The notes below the pieces were generated by a model. It saw only the letters and a program-made list of their open reading frames with translations, made no database searches and was not told the DNA's origin. A program made the position numbers and the translations under genes. A stretch of DNA of 64,000 nt from CAZTDD01 sp964612675 (lineage in GTDB: Bacteria; Hinthialibacterota; Hinthialibacteria; Hinthialibacterales; JAKPRU01): assembly GCA_964612675.1 (NCBI GenBank), contig CAZTDD010000013.1, forward strand, positions 16,690-80,689, written 5' to 3'. Below are positions 18,490-27,557 of this stretch, piece by piece (positions within the stretch are counted from its first letter, which is position 1; every line of letters starts with the position of its first letter).

Positions 18490-19665
18490 ATGGAGATGAT
18501 AATGATCAATACGACCTTCAAGATAACCTGCCTTTCAATTGTCTCGATGGCCCTTGTGGCTGTGACGGCAGATGGAGTCGTGCACGCGGCCCCACCTAAC
18601 TCACAAAGCGACATCACAATCCGCAACACAGACTATGCTGAGCAACTCGAGAATTGGTTCCGGACGTACCTGGTGGATGAATATCCCGAGCGGGCGGCGA
18701 AAGCGTGGAATCGCTCCTACGAAAGCGTAGAAGCCTTCCATAAAAGCGTGGCGCTCAACCGTGAGCATTGGCGGAAGATCATGGCACCGCCTGATTTCGA
18801 AGCGGTCGGGCCGTTAGAGCGGATACCACACCCCATGTTTGAGGATGTCGGAGGCGAATGGCTTCGTCTCCCTTTGGGAGCCATTAATGCAGAGGCCCTC
18901 CTGATCGTTCCTCCGTCCGATCAACCTGTTCCCCTGATTGTCGCGCAGCATGGAATCGGCAGCAATCCGGAGAAGGTTTTCGGCCGATACGATGACGGGA
19001 ATCTCTATCATGATTACGGACATGCGCTGCTCGACGAAGGATTTGCGGTATTGGCCCCCTTCAATCTAGCCACGATTCAACGAAGAAATCGGATCGAACG
19101 ACTGGCTCGGCTCGCCGACATGACTCTGCCGGGTATCGAGCTGACTCGGGTGCAGCGCTTGCTGGACGAAGTCTTACAGGACCCGCGCATCGATAGGGAC
19201 CGCGTAGGCATGTGGGGTATCAGCATTGGCGGCATGGCCACGATGTTCTGGATGCCTCTGGAGCCTCGATTGAAGGTCGGCGTTGTAACCGCGTGGTTCA
19301 ACCATCGACGGAACAAGATGGTTCTACCCGACAGTCGGTACAGCTGCTTTCTGGATACAGAGGAAGAGCACGCTTTCTTTCGGGGATGGCTGACGGAATA
19401 TACGGACAGCGATGCGGTCAGTCTCATTTGCCCTCGCCCCTTGCTCATCCAGACCGGCAAAAAGGATAGAATCGCCTGGTGGCCACAGGTACTTGAAGAA
19501 TTCGAAGCGTCGAAAGCACATTACGACGCCCTTGATATGGCCGACCGCATCAAAATGGAGCTTCACGAAGGCGGACACGAGATCCACTTGAGAAGCGGCA
19601 TCGCTTTCCTGCACCGTTGGCTTTCGCCTAGCAGCGATGGAGATATTCATCGGTTCGGACCGTGA
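18490..19665 (+). CDS. Exported alpha/beta hydrolase (acetylesterase/dienelactone-hydrolase-like)
   Basis: This 391-residue protein has a signal peptide (about 1-34, ending VVHAAP). The nucleophile elbow GISIG places the catalytic serine at 245 (MWGISIGGMA), with a likely catalytic histidine at 363 in HEGGHEIHL. The order and the preceding LIVAQHGIGSNPEK oxyanion segment fit the acetyl-xylan-esterase/abhydrolase_7 group. It probably removes ester groups from polysaccharides. Several in-frame ATGs (18490, 18496, 18502) compete; TAGGAA before 18490 and GGAG before 18502 both could serve. The next genes downstream are Tat-exported sugar enzymes in the same direction. Confidence 0.82.
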   Translation: MEMIMINTTFKITCLSIVSMALVAVTADGVVHAAPPNSQSDITIRNTDYAEQLENWFRTYLVDEYPERAAKAWNRSYESVEAFHKSVALNREHWRKIMAPPDFEAVGPLERIPHPMFEDVGGEWLRLPLGAINAEALLIVPPSDQPVPLIVAQHGIGSNPEKVFGRYDDGNLYHDYGHALLDEGFAVLAPFNLATIQRRNRIERLARLADMTLPGIELTRVQRLLDEVLQDPRIDRDRVGMWGISIGGMATMFWMPLEPRLKVGVVTAWFNHRRNKMVLPDSRYSCFLDTEEEHAFFRGWLTEYTDSDAVSLICPRPLLIQTGKKDRIAWWPQVLEEFEASKAHYDALDMADRIKMELHEGGHEIHLRSGIAFLHRWLSPSSDGDIHRFGP

Positions 19666-19776
19666 GGATTATTCAGTCTGGATACCTTTCACCTATTTCA
19701 CTACAGACAAGCTCATGTATAACAAACATCGAAAGTCCTCGTCAGAAAACAAGCTGCATAAACGGGAGAATGAAAA

Positions 19777-21207
19777 ATGAGAGTCAAAAGCAGCCACAGC
19801 GAGAAATTCGATCCGGAAATTCCTCGACGCAGATTTCTGCGGAACGCCCTGGCAGCATCTACATTCGCCATCGTACCTTCCCAAGTGTTGAGTGGGCTCG
19901 GCCAAGTTGTTCCGAGCGAAAGGATCACGCTGGCGTGTATCGGCATGGGCGGACGGGGCTACCAGAATCTACGCAGGTTCCTGCGATTCGATGAAATTCA
20001 GGTCGTCGCAGTGTGTGATGTCAACCGTGAGAGCCATGACTACATATCATGGGACTGGGATAGAGGTAAGAAAACAAAAACATCAGGACGCGAGCCGGCC
20101 AGGCGCTTGGTGGACGAATTCTATGCCGATTTCCGAGAGAAAGAGCGATACAGCGCCTGCCGCGGCTACGTCGATTATCGCGATCTTCTGGCCAAGGAGG
20201 ATGTCGATGCGGTCATGGTGGCCACACCGGACCATACACATGCGGTGATCACGATGGCGGCGTTGAAGAAGCGCAAACATGTTTATTGTGAGAAACCACT
20301 GACGTGGTCGGTGCGGGAAGCACGGCTGATCACAGAAGAGGCGAAACGTGCGGGAGTCGCCACGCAATTGGGGAATCAGGGCCAGGCTTCGGAGGAGGAC
20401 CGCTTAGCCAGAGAGATTATCGCCGATGGCGCCATCGGGCACGTGCGCGAAGTGCAAGTTGCGATCGGCCCGCGCTTCTGGGACTGGCCGGCATTGCTGG
20501 GTCGGCCGAAGGATACTCCGCCGGCTCCCGATGGGTTGGACTGGGATTTGTGGCTTGGGCCGGCGCCCCAACGCCCGTATCATCCCGCGTATCACCCGTG
20601 GACATGGCGAAATTGGTGGGACTTCGGTACCGGTCAGCTCGGCGATCTTGGATGTCACAGACTTTCGACGGTATTCAAGGCACTACGGTTAAAGTCTCCA
20701 ACCAGTGTTGAAGCCAGCTCGACGAAGATCTTTCCCGATGTCTATCCACTGGGAGTCCTCGCGCGGTTCGAGTTCGCAGCCCGTGATTCCATGCCTCCGG
20801 TTACGTTAAGTTGGTACGACGGCGGTTTGAAACCACCTTGCCCAAAAGAGCTCGAGCCGGGCCGCGGGATTTCAAATAACATCTACATCGGCGACGAAGG
20901 CACCATGATGGGACATTCTCTGATCCCGGATTCCAAGATGAAAGCCTACGGCGGTCCGCCGAAGACTCTGCCCCGCTCGGTGGGGCACTATAAAGAGTGG
21001 GTTGACGCGTGCCGCGGAGGCCCCGCACCGGGATCGAATTTCGTAGACCACGCGGGCCTGCTCACGGAAACATGCCTTCTGGGAAACGTGGCTTTGCGAG
21101 CCGGCCATAAGATCGATTGGGACGGCCCAAACTTGAGAATCACCAATGACAAGAATGCCAATCAGTATTTGCACCGAGAGTATCGCGATGGTTGGAATTT
21201 GGCGTGA
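19777..21207 (+). CDS. Tat-exported Gfo/Idh/MocA family oxidoreductase
   Basis: This 476-residue protein has a Tat signal (RRRFLRN, 17-23, then a hydrophobic AASTFAIVPSQVLSG). The Rossmann motif GMGGRG and the VYCEKPLTW signature (about 169-177) mark the family. The C-terminal half shows WNWWDFGTGQLGDLGCH-like residues typical of the planctomycete-type exported subgroup. Its folded cofactor explains Tat export. It may oxidise or epimerise a sugar freed from a polymer outside the cytoplasm; related GH109-like enzymes instead cleave glycosides by an NAD-dependent route. It is followed by a Tat-exported isomerase and a beta-helix protein. Confidence 0.88.
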   Translation: MRVKSSHSEKFDPEIPRRRFLRNALAASTFAIVPSQVLSGLGQVVPSERITLACIGMGGRGYQNLRRFLRFDEIQVVAVCDVNRESHDYISWDWDRGKKTKTSGREPARRLVDEFYADFREKERYSACRGYVDYRDLLAKEDVDAVMVATPDHTHAVITMAALKKRKHVYCEKPLTWSVREARLITEEAKRAGVATQLGNQGQASEEDRLAREIIADGAIGHVREVQVAIGPRFWDWPALLGRPKDTPPAPDGLDWDLWLGPAPQRPYHPAYHPWTWRNWWDFGTGQLGDLGCHRLSTVFKALRLKSPTSVEASSTKIFPDVYPLGVLARFEFAARDSMPPVTLSWYDGGLKPPCPKELEPGRGISNNIYIGDEGTMMGHSLIPDSKMKAYGGPPKTLPRSVGHYKEWVDACRGGPAPGSNFVDHAGLLTETCLLGNVALRAGHKIDWDGPNLRITNDKNANQYLHREYRDGWNLA

Positions 21208-21282
21208 CTCGGTGTGGGTCTGAATGCGAATAATGCGAAGAATCGGATGGGAAATCCTCCGAGGGAAGAAGGTGACTGAATC

Positions 21283-22233
21283 ATGACAGAGAATACCTTA
21301 ACGCGCCGTGGTTTTCTGAGAGCCGGAACCGTCGCCGCTTCACTGACCGCCTCGCCGATCGGGTTCAGCAAGCCGCCCGAGACGACGCCGCGTGATCTGA
21401 CGATCGGTATTGCGACAACAGAGTTTCGTACTTACACAAACGCTCGTCTGGCCGAGGAACTGGCCGAGGAGGGGCTTCACACCGTTCAGCTCTTCCTCAC
21501 TCAGACCGATAGCAACTACTGGAAATACAACGGGCGAAATGATCTATCAGATTTGACAGCCGATCGGTGTAGAGAGATCGCCGATACATATCGTTCGGCG
21601 GGGATCTCACTTCATAGCATTGGCGTTTACACTAACTTGATTCACCCGGATCCCGCCGAACGGAAAGCCAATTTGGCCTACTTTGAAGCGATGATGAAGG
21701 TTGGCGCTCATATGAATGTGAACACATTCATCACCGAGGCGGGACACTATCATGATGCAAATAAACCGGCGCCGCCGGTGGAATATCACTTCCAGCAAGA
21801 AGTGTGGAAGACGATGGTGGAGACATCGAAGGAGCTGGTTGGTCTCGCCGAACAGCACAAGGCTACAGTTTTGTTTGAGCCCTTTTACCGCCATTTTTTC
21901 GCGAGTGCGAAAAGAACCCGAGTGTTTCTGGAGGAAATCGGTTCGCCGCGTCTCCGGGCATTGCTGGATCCGGCCAATCTGCTGGAACTGAATGACTTGG
22001 AGGAGATGTTCGATCAGCTCGGGCCCTTCACCGACTGCCTGCATGCCAAAGACCGCAAACTGCACGTTGACAGAGGCGTTGCAGCCGGAGAAGGTGACCT
22101 GGACTATGTTGAATTTGTCACATTGGCTGCGAAGCGAACACCCCAGGCGCCCCTCATTCTGGAATACGTCGGTCCGGATAATTATCGGTTGGCCCTAGCG
22201 CACCTTCGCAAGTCAATCCAACAAGCTTCCTGA
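21283..22233 (+). CDS. Tat-exported sugar phosphate isomerase/epimerase-like TIM barrel
   Basis: This 316-residue protein starts with a Tat signal (TRRGFLRAGTVAASLT); GAAGGTGA precedes ATG. The fold matches the xylose-isomerase-like/AP endonuclease 2 family. Metal-ligand-type residues are seen in VLFEPFYRHFF (Glu), LLDPANLLEL (Asp), CLHAKDRK (His/Asp) and LILEYVG (Glu). It probably interconverts sugars or their keto forms with the Gfo/Idh/MocA enzyme encoded 75 bases upstream. The next gene begins within about 120 bases. Confidence 0.85.
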   Translation: MTENTLTRRGFLRAGTVAASLTASPIGFSKPPETTPRDLTIGIATTEFRTYTNARLAEELAEEGLHTVQLFLTQTDSNYWKYNGRNDLSDLTADRCREIADTYRSAGISLHSIGVYTNLIHPDPAERKANLAYFEAMMKVGAHMNVNTFITEAGHYHDANKPAPPVEYHFQQEVWKTMVETSKELVGLAEQHKATVLFEPFYRHFFASAKRTRVFLEEIGSPRLRALLDPANLLELNDLEEMFDQLGPFTDCLHAKDRKLHVDRGVAAGEGDLDYVEFVTLAAKRTPQAPLILEYVGPDNYRLALAHLRKSIQQAS

Positions 22234-22348
22234 CGGGCAAGGAGAATTGCCGTTGAGGGGTTTCGTCGACAAGAGTATCGTCTTTGACAGACGGCGGCTG
22301 GGCCGATTCGAAAGCTGCGGTCACGCTCTAAGTCAGAGGAAGAGCCAA

Positions 22349-24274
22349 ATGAAAAACGCCTTCTCTACCCGAATATTCCTCGCCTGTGGATTGTTTTTTG
22401 TCTGTAACCTTGCTGCGTTTGGCAGCGAACCGACCCCTGCCGACGTTGTCGGGCCCGATGGTGTTCTCTATCCCAATTGGAAGAATGTCGGGGTGGAGGG
22501 CGGTATTCCCAATGTTCCGGTACGCGCCCGATTGGCGGATTTCGGCGGCGTTCCCAATGACGGCAAGGACGACTCCGAAGCCCTCGCGAAAGGGATGGAA
22601 ACCGTCGCTCGGGACGGCGGTGGCGCTCTGCTTCTGGACGAAGGTCGGTACCTGTTGAAGCGACCCGTTGTCTGCTTTCAAGATGGCGTGGTTGTTCGGG
22701 GACAAGGGCCGGAACACACGAAGATCGTTTTTGACTACTTGCCTACCAACGGGGTCGATTTTTTTCTCCCTGCGGCGGACAGTACGATCCAAAATAACAC
22801 CTGGATCGAAATCCACGCCAAGCCGGACGGACTCAACCGTCTGGCAATCGAGGTGGACGGCGAAGAGGTCGCCTCACGCGAAAAGAGTCAGCACTGGGGC
22901 GGCACGTATTCTCTGAGCACAACCGGTTCGAGATTGTTGCGGGGCAGAGAAACTGGCACGTCCACATTGCGGGCCGTGGCGGAGTATGATGACGGCTCGA
23001 CAGTAACCGCCGAACGTAGTGTGAAATTTCCGCCGCAATCCGAACGCCGCAACGCGGCTTCGTCAGTCGCCCGGTATGTCGGGGCGATCACATTTGCCGG
23101 TGAAAACCCGTTCGGGCCACGATACCGATTGTCGCAGGACGCACAGCGCGGCGATATGAAACTCCGGCTGGAAGAGACGGGGAATTTGAAAGCGGGTGAC
23201 ATCGTTGTTCTTGAAGCGCCGAAGACGGACCGCTGGGACGCTCTGGTCCAAAATGCCTGCCGCTGGGGATCCTACCGAAGAAATGAGTATCGAATCTCCG
23301 CCATTGACGGGAAGACTGTCAGCATCGAGGAGCCGTTGCGCATCCCGTTTCCCACAATCGACGGCAGTTATGTGCAGCGTTTCCGGCCTATCGAGAAATG
23401 CGGCGTGGAAGGACTATCCATCGAGCAAAAGCAAAAACTCTGGACGAGCGGCGTCATTTTTAGTTCCGCCTGGAATTGTTGGGCTCGCGATGTCCATGTT
23501 CTCAAAGCGGGGCGTTGGCCCGTCTATCTCTCCCCCGCCAAGCACGGCGAAATCAGGGACTGTGTCTTTGAAGACGCCTGGTACCACGGTGGCGGCGGAA
23601 CGGCATACGTCGGTTTCGAGCGAGCCTACGATTGCCTGCTCGACAGCGTTCGCACCAGCAAGATGCGTCATGCACCCTGCGTGCAGTGGTCCGCGTCCGG
23701 CAATGTCATCCGCAACAGTGTTTTCATCCAGAGTGACGGCCAGTGGCACGCGGGTTGGACGAATGAGAATCTCTTCGAGAACTGTGTCATCGACGCCAAG
23801 CGGGGTACGGGTTCGTACGGTCACGGCTTCTGGGCTTCGCCACCCGAGGATCAGGCGCATGGCCCCAATGGCCCGCGGAACGTCGTCTGGGGCTGCGATG
23901 TCAACGCGCCCCGTACCGGGGTCTGGATGGGCGGCATGAACCACGATTGGCTGATTCTCTATAACCGGATCGTCTGCGACGAAGGTCCGGCGGTTTTCAT
24001 GAAAACCAACAGCGACGGCCACCGCATCGCTCATAATGCCTTTGTGCTGAATAAACGGGAGTCTACGGCATTCACAATTCAAAGCAATGACTGCGACGGT
24101 GTTGAAATCCGAGACAATACGGTCTACGGCGATTCTGTCAGGATGTGGTCCGGCAAGGGCACGCCGAGTGCGAAAGAGAACAACAAGCAACAGCCGTTAC
24201 AGGATATCGACTCGGTGCCCATGCCCGCGAAGCCCGTCCCGAGCATTTTCGAGTGGCAACGAAATAAGCGATAG
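22349..24274 (+). CDS. Exported right-handed beta-helix protein, pectate-lyase/polygalacturonase-like
   Basis: This encodes 641 residues from ATG at 22349 with AGAGGAAGAG upstream and a signal peptide (to about AFGSE). A TTG at 22247 would add 34 poorly coding residues. Residues about 55-130 show the pectate lyase 3-type opening (DFGGVPNDGKDDSEALAKGM, GGALLLDEGRYLL). An inserted segment (about 160-240) looks like an Ig or beta-sandwich domain. From about 350 the sequence shows repeating beta-helix coils with many Asn/Asp (RDCVFEDAWYHGGGG). Likely a polysaccharide lyase or hydrolase on pectin-like material; catalytic residues cannot be fixed by eye. Confidence 0.8.
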   Translation: MKNAFSTRIFLACGLFFVCNLAAFGSEPTPADVVGPDGVLYPNWKNVGVEGGIPNVPVRARLADFGGVPNDGKDDSEALAKGMETVARDGGGALLLDEGRYLLKRPVVCFQDGVVVRGQGPEHTKIVFDYLPTNGVDFFLPAADSTIQNNTWIEIHAKPDGLNRLAIEVDGEEVASREKSQHWGGTYSLSTTGSRLLRGRETGTSTLRAVAEYDDGSTVTAERSVKFPPQSERRNAASSVARYVGAITFAGENPFGPRYRLSQDAQRGDMKLRLEETGNLKAGDIVVLEAPKTDRWDALVQNACRWGSYRRNEYRISAIDGKTVSIEEPLRIPFPTIDGSYVQRFRPIEKCGVEGLSIEQKQKLWTSGVIFSSAWNCWARDVHVLKAGRWPVYLSPAKHGEIRDCVFEDAWYHGGGGTAYVGFERAYDCLLDSVRTSKMRHAPCVQWSASGNVIRNSVFIQSDGQWHAGWTNENLFENCVIDAKRGTGSYGHGFWASPPEDQAHGPNGPRNVVWGCDVNAPRTGVWMGGMNHDWLILYNRIVCDEGPAVFMKTNSDGHRIAHNAFVLNKRESTAFTIQSNDCDGVEIRDNTVYGDSVRMWSGKGTPSAKENNKQQPLQDIDSVPMPAKPVPSIFEWQRNKR

Positions 24275-24360
24275 CGTTTCGCTTCCCAAATACGGAGGTA
24301 TCACATTCACGTACGCCCGCTTCGAGTTAAACCTCAGCCGCAGACACTATAGAAAGACAA

Positions 24361-24391
24361 AAGGGAGAACCCTGAATCCGAGTTCTCCCTT
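24361..24391 (-). terminator. Rho-independent terminator between convergent genes
   Basis: AAGGGAGAAC (24361-24370) and GTTCTCCCTT (24382-24391) form a perfect 10-bp stem with an 11-base loop. On the minus strand it is followed by TTTTGTCTTT, so it best serves the minus-strand Gfo/Idh/MocA gene. It may also help stop the plus-strand transcript. Confidence 0.75.
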
Positions 24392-24416
24392 GATAGCGTG
24401 TTTCTGTACCCGGTGT

Positions 24417-25706
24417 TTAAACAGCCTTCTGCCGGGCTTCGTCCCATTTGATCCGGCGACCTTGGAAGTATGACATCACAGCCAACGATGCGGTTGCCGC
24501 GCCACAGAATCCTTCATGAACATCGCAATTCGGTGTCTTACGGCTTCGTACGCAGTCGATCCAATTGGCCAGGTGACATGTGTCCGCATCTTCCTGGCGT
24601 TCGATATGGACTTCTTCAACGTCTTTCGTGCGGACCTTCTCTGGTTCCGGGATGATTTTGAGACCGCGTTCGGCGTTGTTGCCGTCCATCCAAAGTGTTC
24701 CATCGGTACCGAAGAACATCTCACCACAGTCGAGGTACTTGTTGCTGAATGTGCTGCTGTAATTGAGCTGGAAGCCCTCGTATTCCATGATGGCGCTCCA
24801 TGTATCGCAGGTCGTCCGTCCATCATCCCAGCGGTAAATATCCCCGCTCGCCATGACGGTACGCGGCATTCCTGCGTTCATCAGCATAATGGATGCATCG
24901 ATCTGGTGGACCATGAGATCGCTGCCGATTCCGTTCGAGTACTCCCAATAGCAACGCCAGTTAAATACGCGTTTCAGATCGAAAGGTACATACGGAGCCG
25001 TACCGAGAAATTCGATCCAGTCGACGTTGTCTTCACTCGCGTCCTCCGGAATCGGTTTCCGCCAGGCCGCACCTCGCTGACCCGGCTTGAAGTTCCGATG
25101 CCAGAACGCCCGAACCTGAGTCACCTGCCCGATCGTCCCCGCCTGAATCAGCTCCCTGGCTTTTTGATAGACAGGAAGACTTCGTCGCTGGGTGCCTACC
25201 TGAACGATCCGATTGTATTTCTTGACGGCCTTCAGGACAGGTTCCCCTTCCTTCCAGTCGTGCAACATCGGTTTCTCGCAGTAGATATCTTTCCCTGCCT
25301 CACACGCGGCAATGACGTGACGAAAATGCGAATGTTCCGGGGTTGCGATAACAACCGCGTCAATGTCCTTGTCATCGTACAGCTTCGAATGGTGATCGTA
25401 TTCCTTGATTTCAGGCGGCGCATTCTGATAGCGGGTTTTTGCTATCTGAGCGGCTTCTTCACGATTCGATCCTTCGAAGATATCCGCGACGGCTGCGACG
25501 CGAACATTCGGGTCTTCAATCATCGCCAACCGCCTGATCAGGTGGCGTCCCCGGCCACCGCATCCCAAAAGCGCGACATTGATCATTTCGTTCGCGCCGA
25601 GCACGTTGATCGCTGGACCGGCGGCCACGGCCAGTCCGACGCCGGCGGCGGTTTTTGCGGATTTCCCGATAAAACTCCTGCGATTCATTCCTGGTTTCTT
25701 CTCCAT
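24417..25706 (-). CDS. Tat-exported Gfo/Idh/MocA family oxidoreductase
   Basis: This 429-residue protein has a Tat signal (NRRSFIGKSAKTAAGVGLAV). NAD-binding LLGCGGRGRHLI follows at about 47-58, and the EKP motif at IYCEKPMLHD. The C-terminal domain has SDLMVHQIDASIMLM. It is close in type to the 19777 gene product but is encoded on the opposite strand, divergent from the PL11 lyase. Probably an extracytoplasmic sugar oxidoreductase. M7 (25688) is an alternative start that leaves the Tat signal intact. Confidence 0.88.
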   Translation of the reverse strand: MEKKPGMNRRSFIGKSAKTAAGVGLAVAAGPAINVLGANEMINVALLGCGGRGRHLIRRLAMIEDPNVRVAAVADIFEGSNREEAAQIAKTRYQNAPPEIKEYDHHSKLYDDKDIDAVVIATPEHSHFRHVIAACEAGKDIYCEKPMLHDWKEGEPVLKAVKKYNRIVQVGTQRRSLPVYQKARELIQAGTIGQVTQVRAFWHRNFKPGQRGAAWRKPIPEDASEDNVDWIEFLGTAPYVPFDLKRVFNWRCYWEYSNGIGSDLMVHQIDASIMLMNAGMPRTVMASGDIYRWDDGRTTCDTWSAIMEYEGFQLNYSSTFSNKYLDCGEMFFGTDGTLWMDGNNAERGLKIIPEPEKVRTKDVEEVHIERQEDADTCHLANWIDCVRSRKTPNCDVHEGFCGAATASLAVMSYFQGRRIKWDEARQKAV

Positions 25707-25874
25707 AGCGATTGTCTCTCTTTCTCGCTTGATATGGCCCTCTTTAGGTTCTACTTACTATCCTGCCTATCCGGCAGGGGCTGTCAAGCATGGCCTAAAT
25801 AAGTCAGGCTAGCAGTTGTCGGATTTCGCCCTCTCTGACACAATACGGCAAACTTGATTCAGGAGGCTTCGACC

Positions 25875-27554
25875 ATGCAGATTCGTTCTTTCTCGGGTTG
25901 GTTGACGATTTGTGTTGCGGTATTGACAGTCACCGCTGTCTCGCTGGACGGCTACTCCAAAGAAGACCTTGATCGCGGATTTGTTGCGATTCCCAAGGAG
26001 GACGGCAGCATCTATCTCGGCTGGCGATTCCTGGAATCCGACGCTCCGGATACGGTTTTTGAGATTCAAATCGACGAGAATCCTAACTTCATTGAAGTCC
26101 GCGATTCGACAAACCATGTCGTCGAGAACCTGCCCAAAAAAGGCACACATACGTTCCGCCTATACAGACGCACAAACAATGGAGACCCCAAGGAATGCGG
26201 AACTGTCTCGGTCGGAGACTCCGCTGAGTCATTTGACTTCTTCAGGATTCCGTTCCAGGGAGACTACACAGCGCAAAAAGTCGGTGTGGGCGATCTGGAC
26301 GGTGACGGCGAATATGAATATGTCATTAAACAACCGAATTTCAACACGGACCCGTACCAACAACCGGGATATTGGAAGAAGAGTACGACCACCTACAAAC
26401 TCGAGGCCTACGAACTCGACGGCACGCTGATGTGGCGGTATGACATGGGATGGGCCATTGAAGCCGGGATTTGGTACTCCCCGTGGGTGGTGTACGACGT
26501 GGACCAGGACGGCAAAGCGGAGGTCTACGCGAAGGCGGGCGAGGGGGACCCCCGTGAACCGACAGGCCAGGTCATGTCGGGGCCGGAGTATCTAGTCAAG
26601 ATCGACGGCGAGACGGGCGAGACCGTCGCGAAAACGGATTGGCTCAGCCGCGAAGGATTTGACAAATACAATTACTACTGCCGAAACTTCCTCGCTGTTG
26701 CGTATCTGGATGGAAGAAATCCCTCTTTGATTATCCAGCGCGGTACGTATCGACTGATCAAGATCCAAGCCCTGGATCAACAGCTCGACCAAATCTGGTA
26801 CTGGGAGGCCACAGGGGATAACGCGGATTATCGCGGCCAAAGCGCCCATAATCTTGTCCCTTCGGATGTCGATCGCGACGGGAAAGATGAGCTAGTGATT
26901 GGGGCCGCCGTAATCGATCACGACGGGAAAAGCCTGTGGACTCTGAAAATGGGCCATCCCGATATGTGTTACGTGGCCGATATCGATCCCGATAATGAGG
27001 GTCTTGAGATTTTCTACGGGATGGAGACACGCCAGAAGGAGCACGGGCTCTGCGTAGTTGATGCGAAAACAGGCAAGAAACTCTGGGGACACGACAAACC
27101 CACCCGGCATATCCATAGTCAGGGAATGGCGGCGGACGTACTCGCCGAGTATCCCGGGATCGAGGTCTTTGCCGGCGAACGAGATACCGAAGATCGTTGG
27201 TTTTACACCGCAAAAGGAAAACTGATCGACGTAGTCAAAGGCGGCCCTCTCACGATTCGGTCACTCTGGTGGGATACAGACCCGCAAAAGGAAGTCGTTC
27301 TCGACGGCGCGATTCGCGATTGGGGCGGGGAGCCACAGCAAAGGGTAAGTGGCCGGTCTATCGGCATTGCGGATTGTCTCGGCGACTATCGTGAGGAGCT
27401 GATTACCAGCCGTGACGGCGAGCTGCGCATCTATACGACAACCGTCCCCACCGACAAGCGGCGTCCGTGCTTGATGCAGGATCGACAGTACCGACTTGGG
27501 GTAGCAGTACAGACGATGGGATACTGGTGTCCGGCACAGCTCGGGGAGTACTGA
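25875..27554 (+). CDS. Rhamnogalacturonan lyase, PL11-like (YesW/YesX type)
   Basis: This encodes 559 residues; AGGAGG lies 8 bases before ATG at 25875, which decides the start. A signal peptide covers about 1-28. The sequence matches the eight-bladed propeller PL11 family: an N-terminal fibronectin-like strand domain (GFVAIPKEDGSIYLGWRFLE), then blades with calcium loops (VGDLDGDGEYEYV, YDVDQDGKAEVY, SDVDRDGKDELVIG, ADIDPDNEGLE). These enzymes cut the rhamnose-galacturonate backbone of RG-I by beta-elimination. It fits with the GH78 rhamnosidase in the window. It ends three bases from the convergent EF-G gene. Confidence 0.9.
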   Translation: MQIRSFSGWLTICVAVLTVTAVSLDGYSKEDLDRGFVAIPKEDGSIYLGWRFLESDAPDTVFEIQIDENPNFIEVRDSTNHVVENLPKKGTHTFRLYRRTNNGDPKECGTVSVGDSAESFDFFRIPFQGDYTAQKVGVGDLDGDGEYEYVIKQPNFNTDPYQQPGYWKKSTTTYKLEAYELDGTLMWRYDMGWAIEAGIWYSPWVVYDVDQDGKAEVYAKAGEGDPREPTGQVMSGPEYLVKIDGETGETVAKTDWLSREGFDKYNYYCRNFLAVAYLDGRNPSLIIQRGTYRLIKIQALDQQLDQIWYWEATGDNADYRGQSAHNLVPSDVDRDGKDELVIGAAVIDHDGKSLWTLKMGHPDMCYVADIDPDNEGLEIFYGMETRQKEHGLCVVDAKTGKKLWGHDKPTRHIHSQGMAADVLAEYPGIEVFAGERDTEDRWFYTAKGKLIDVVKGGPLTIRSLWWDTDPQKEVVLDGAIRDWGGEPQQRVSGRSIGIADCLGDYREELITSRDGELRIYTTTVPTDKRRPCLMQDRQYRLGVAVQTMGYWCPAQLGEY

Positions 27555-27557
27555 ACC

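Noticed and set aside
22247..22348. TTG start that would lengthen the beta-helix protein by 34 residues
   Set aside because: The AAGGAG is only two bases from the TTG, and the added residues precede a complete signal peptide beginning at ATG 22349.
24516..25802. 428-residue open frame antisense to the Gfo/Idh/MocA gene
   Set aside because: Shadow of the minus-strand oxidoreductase, whose Tat signal and EKP motif are clear.
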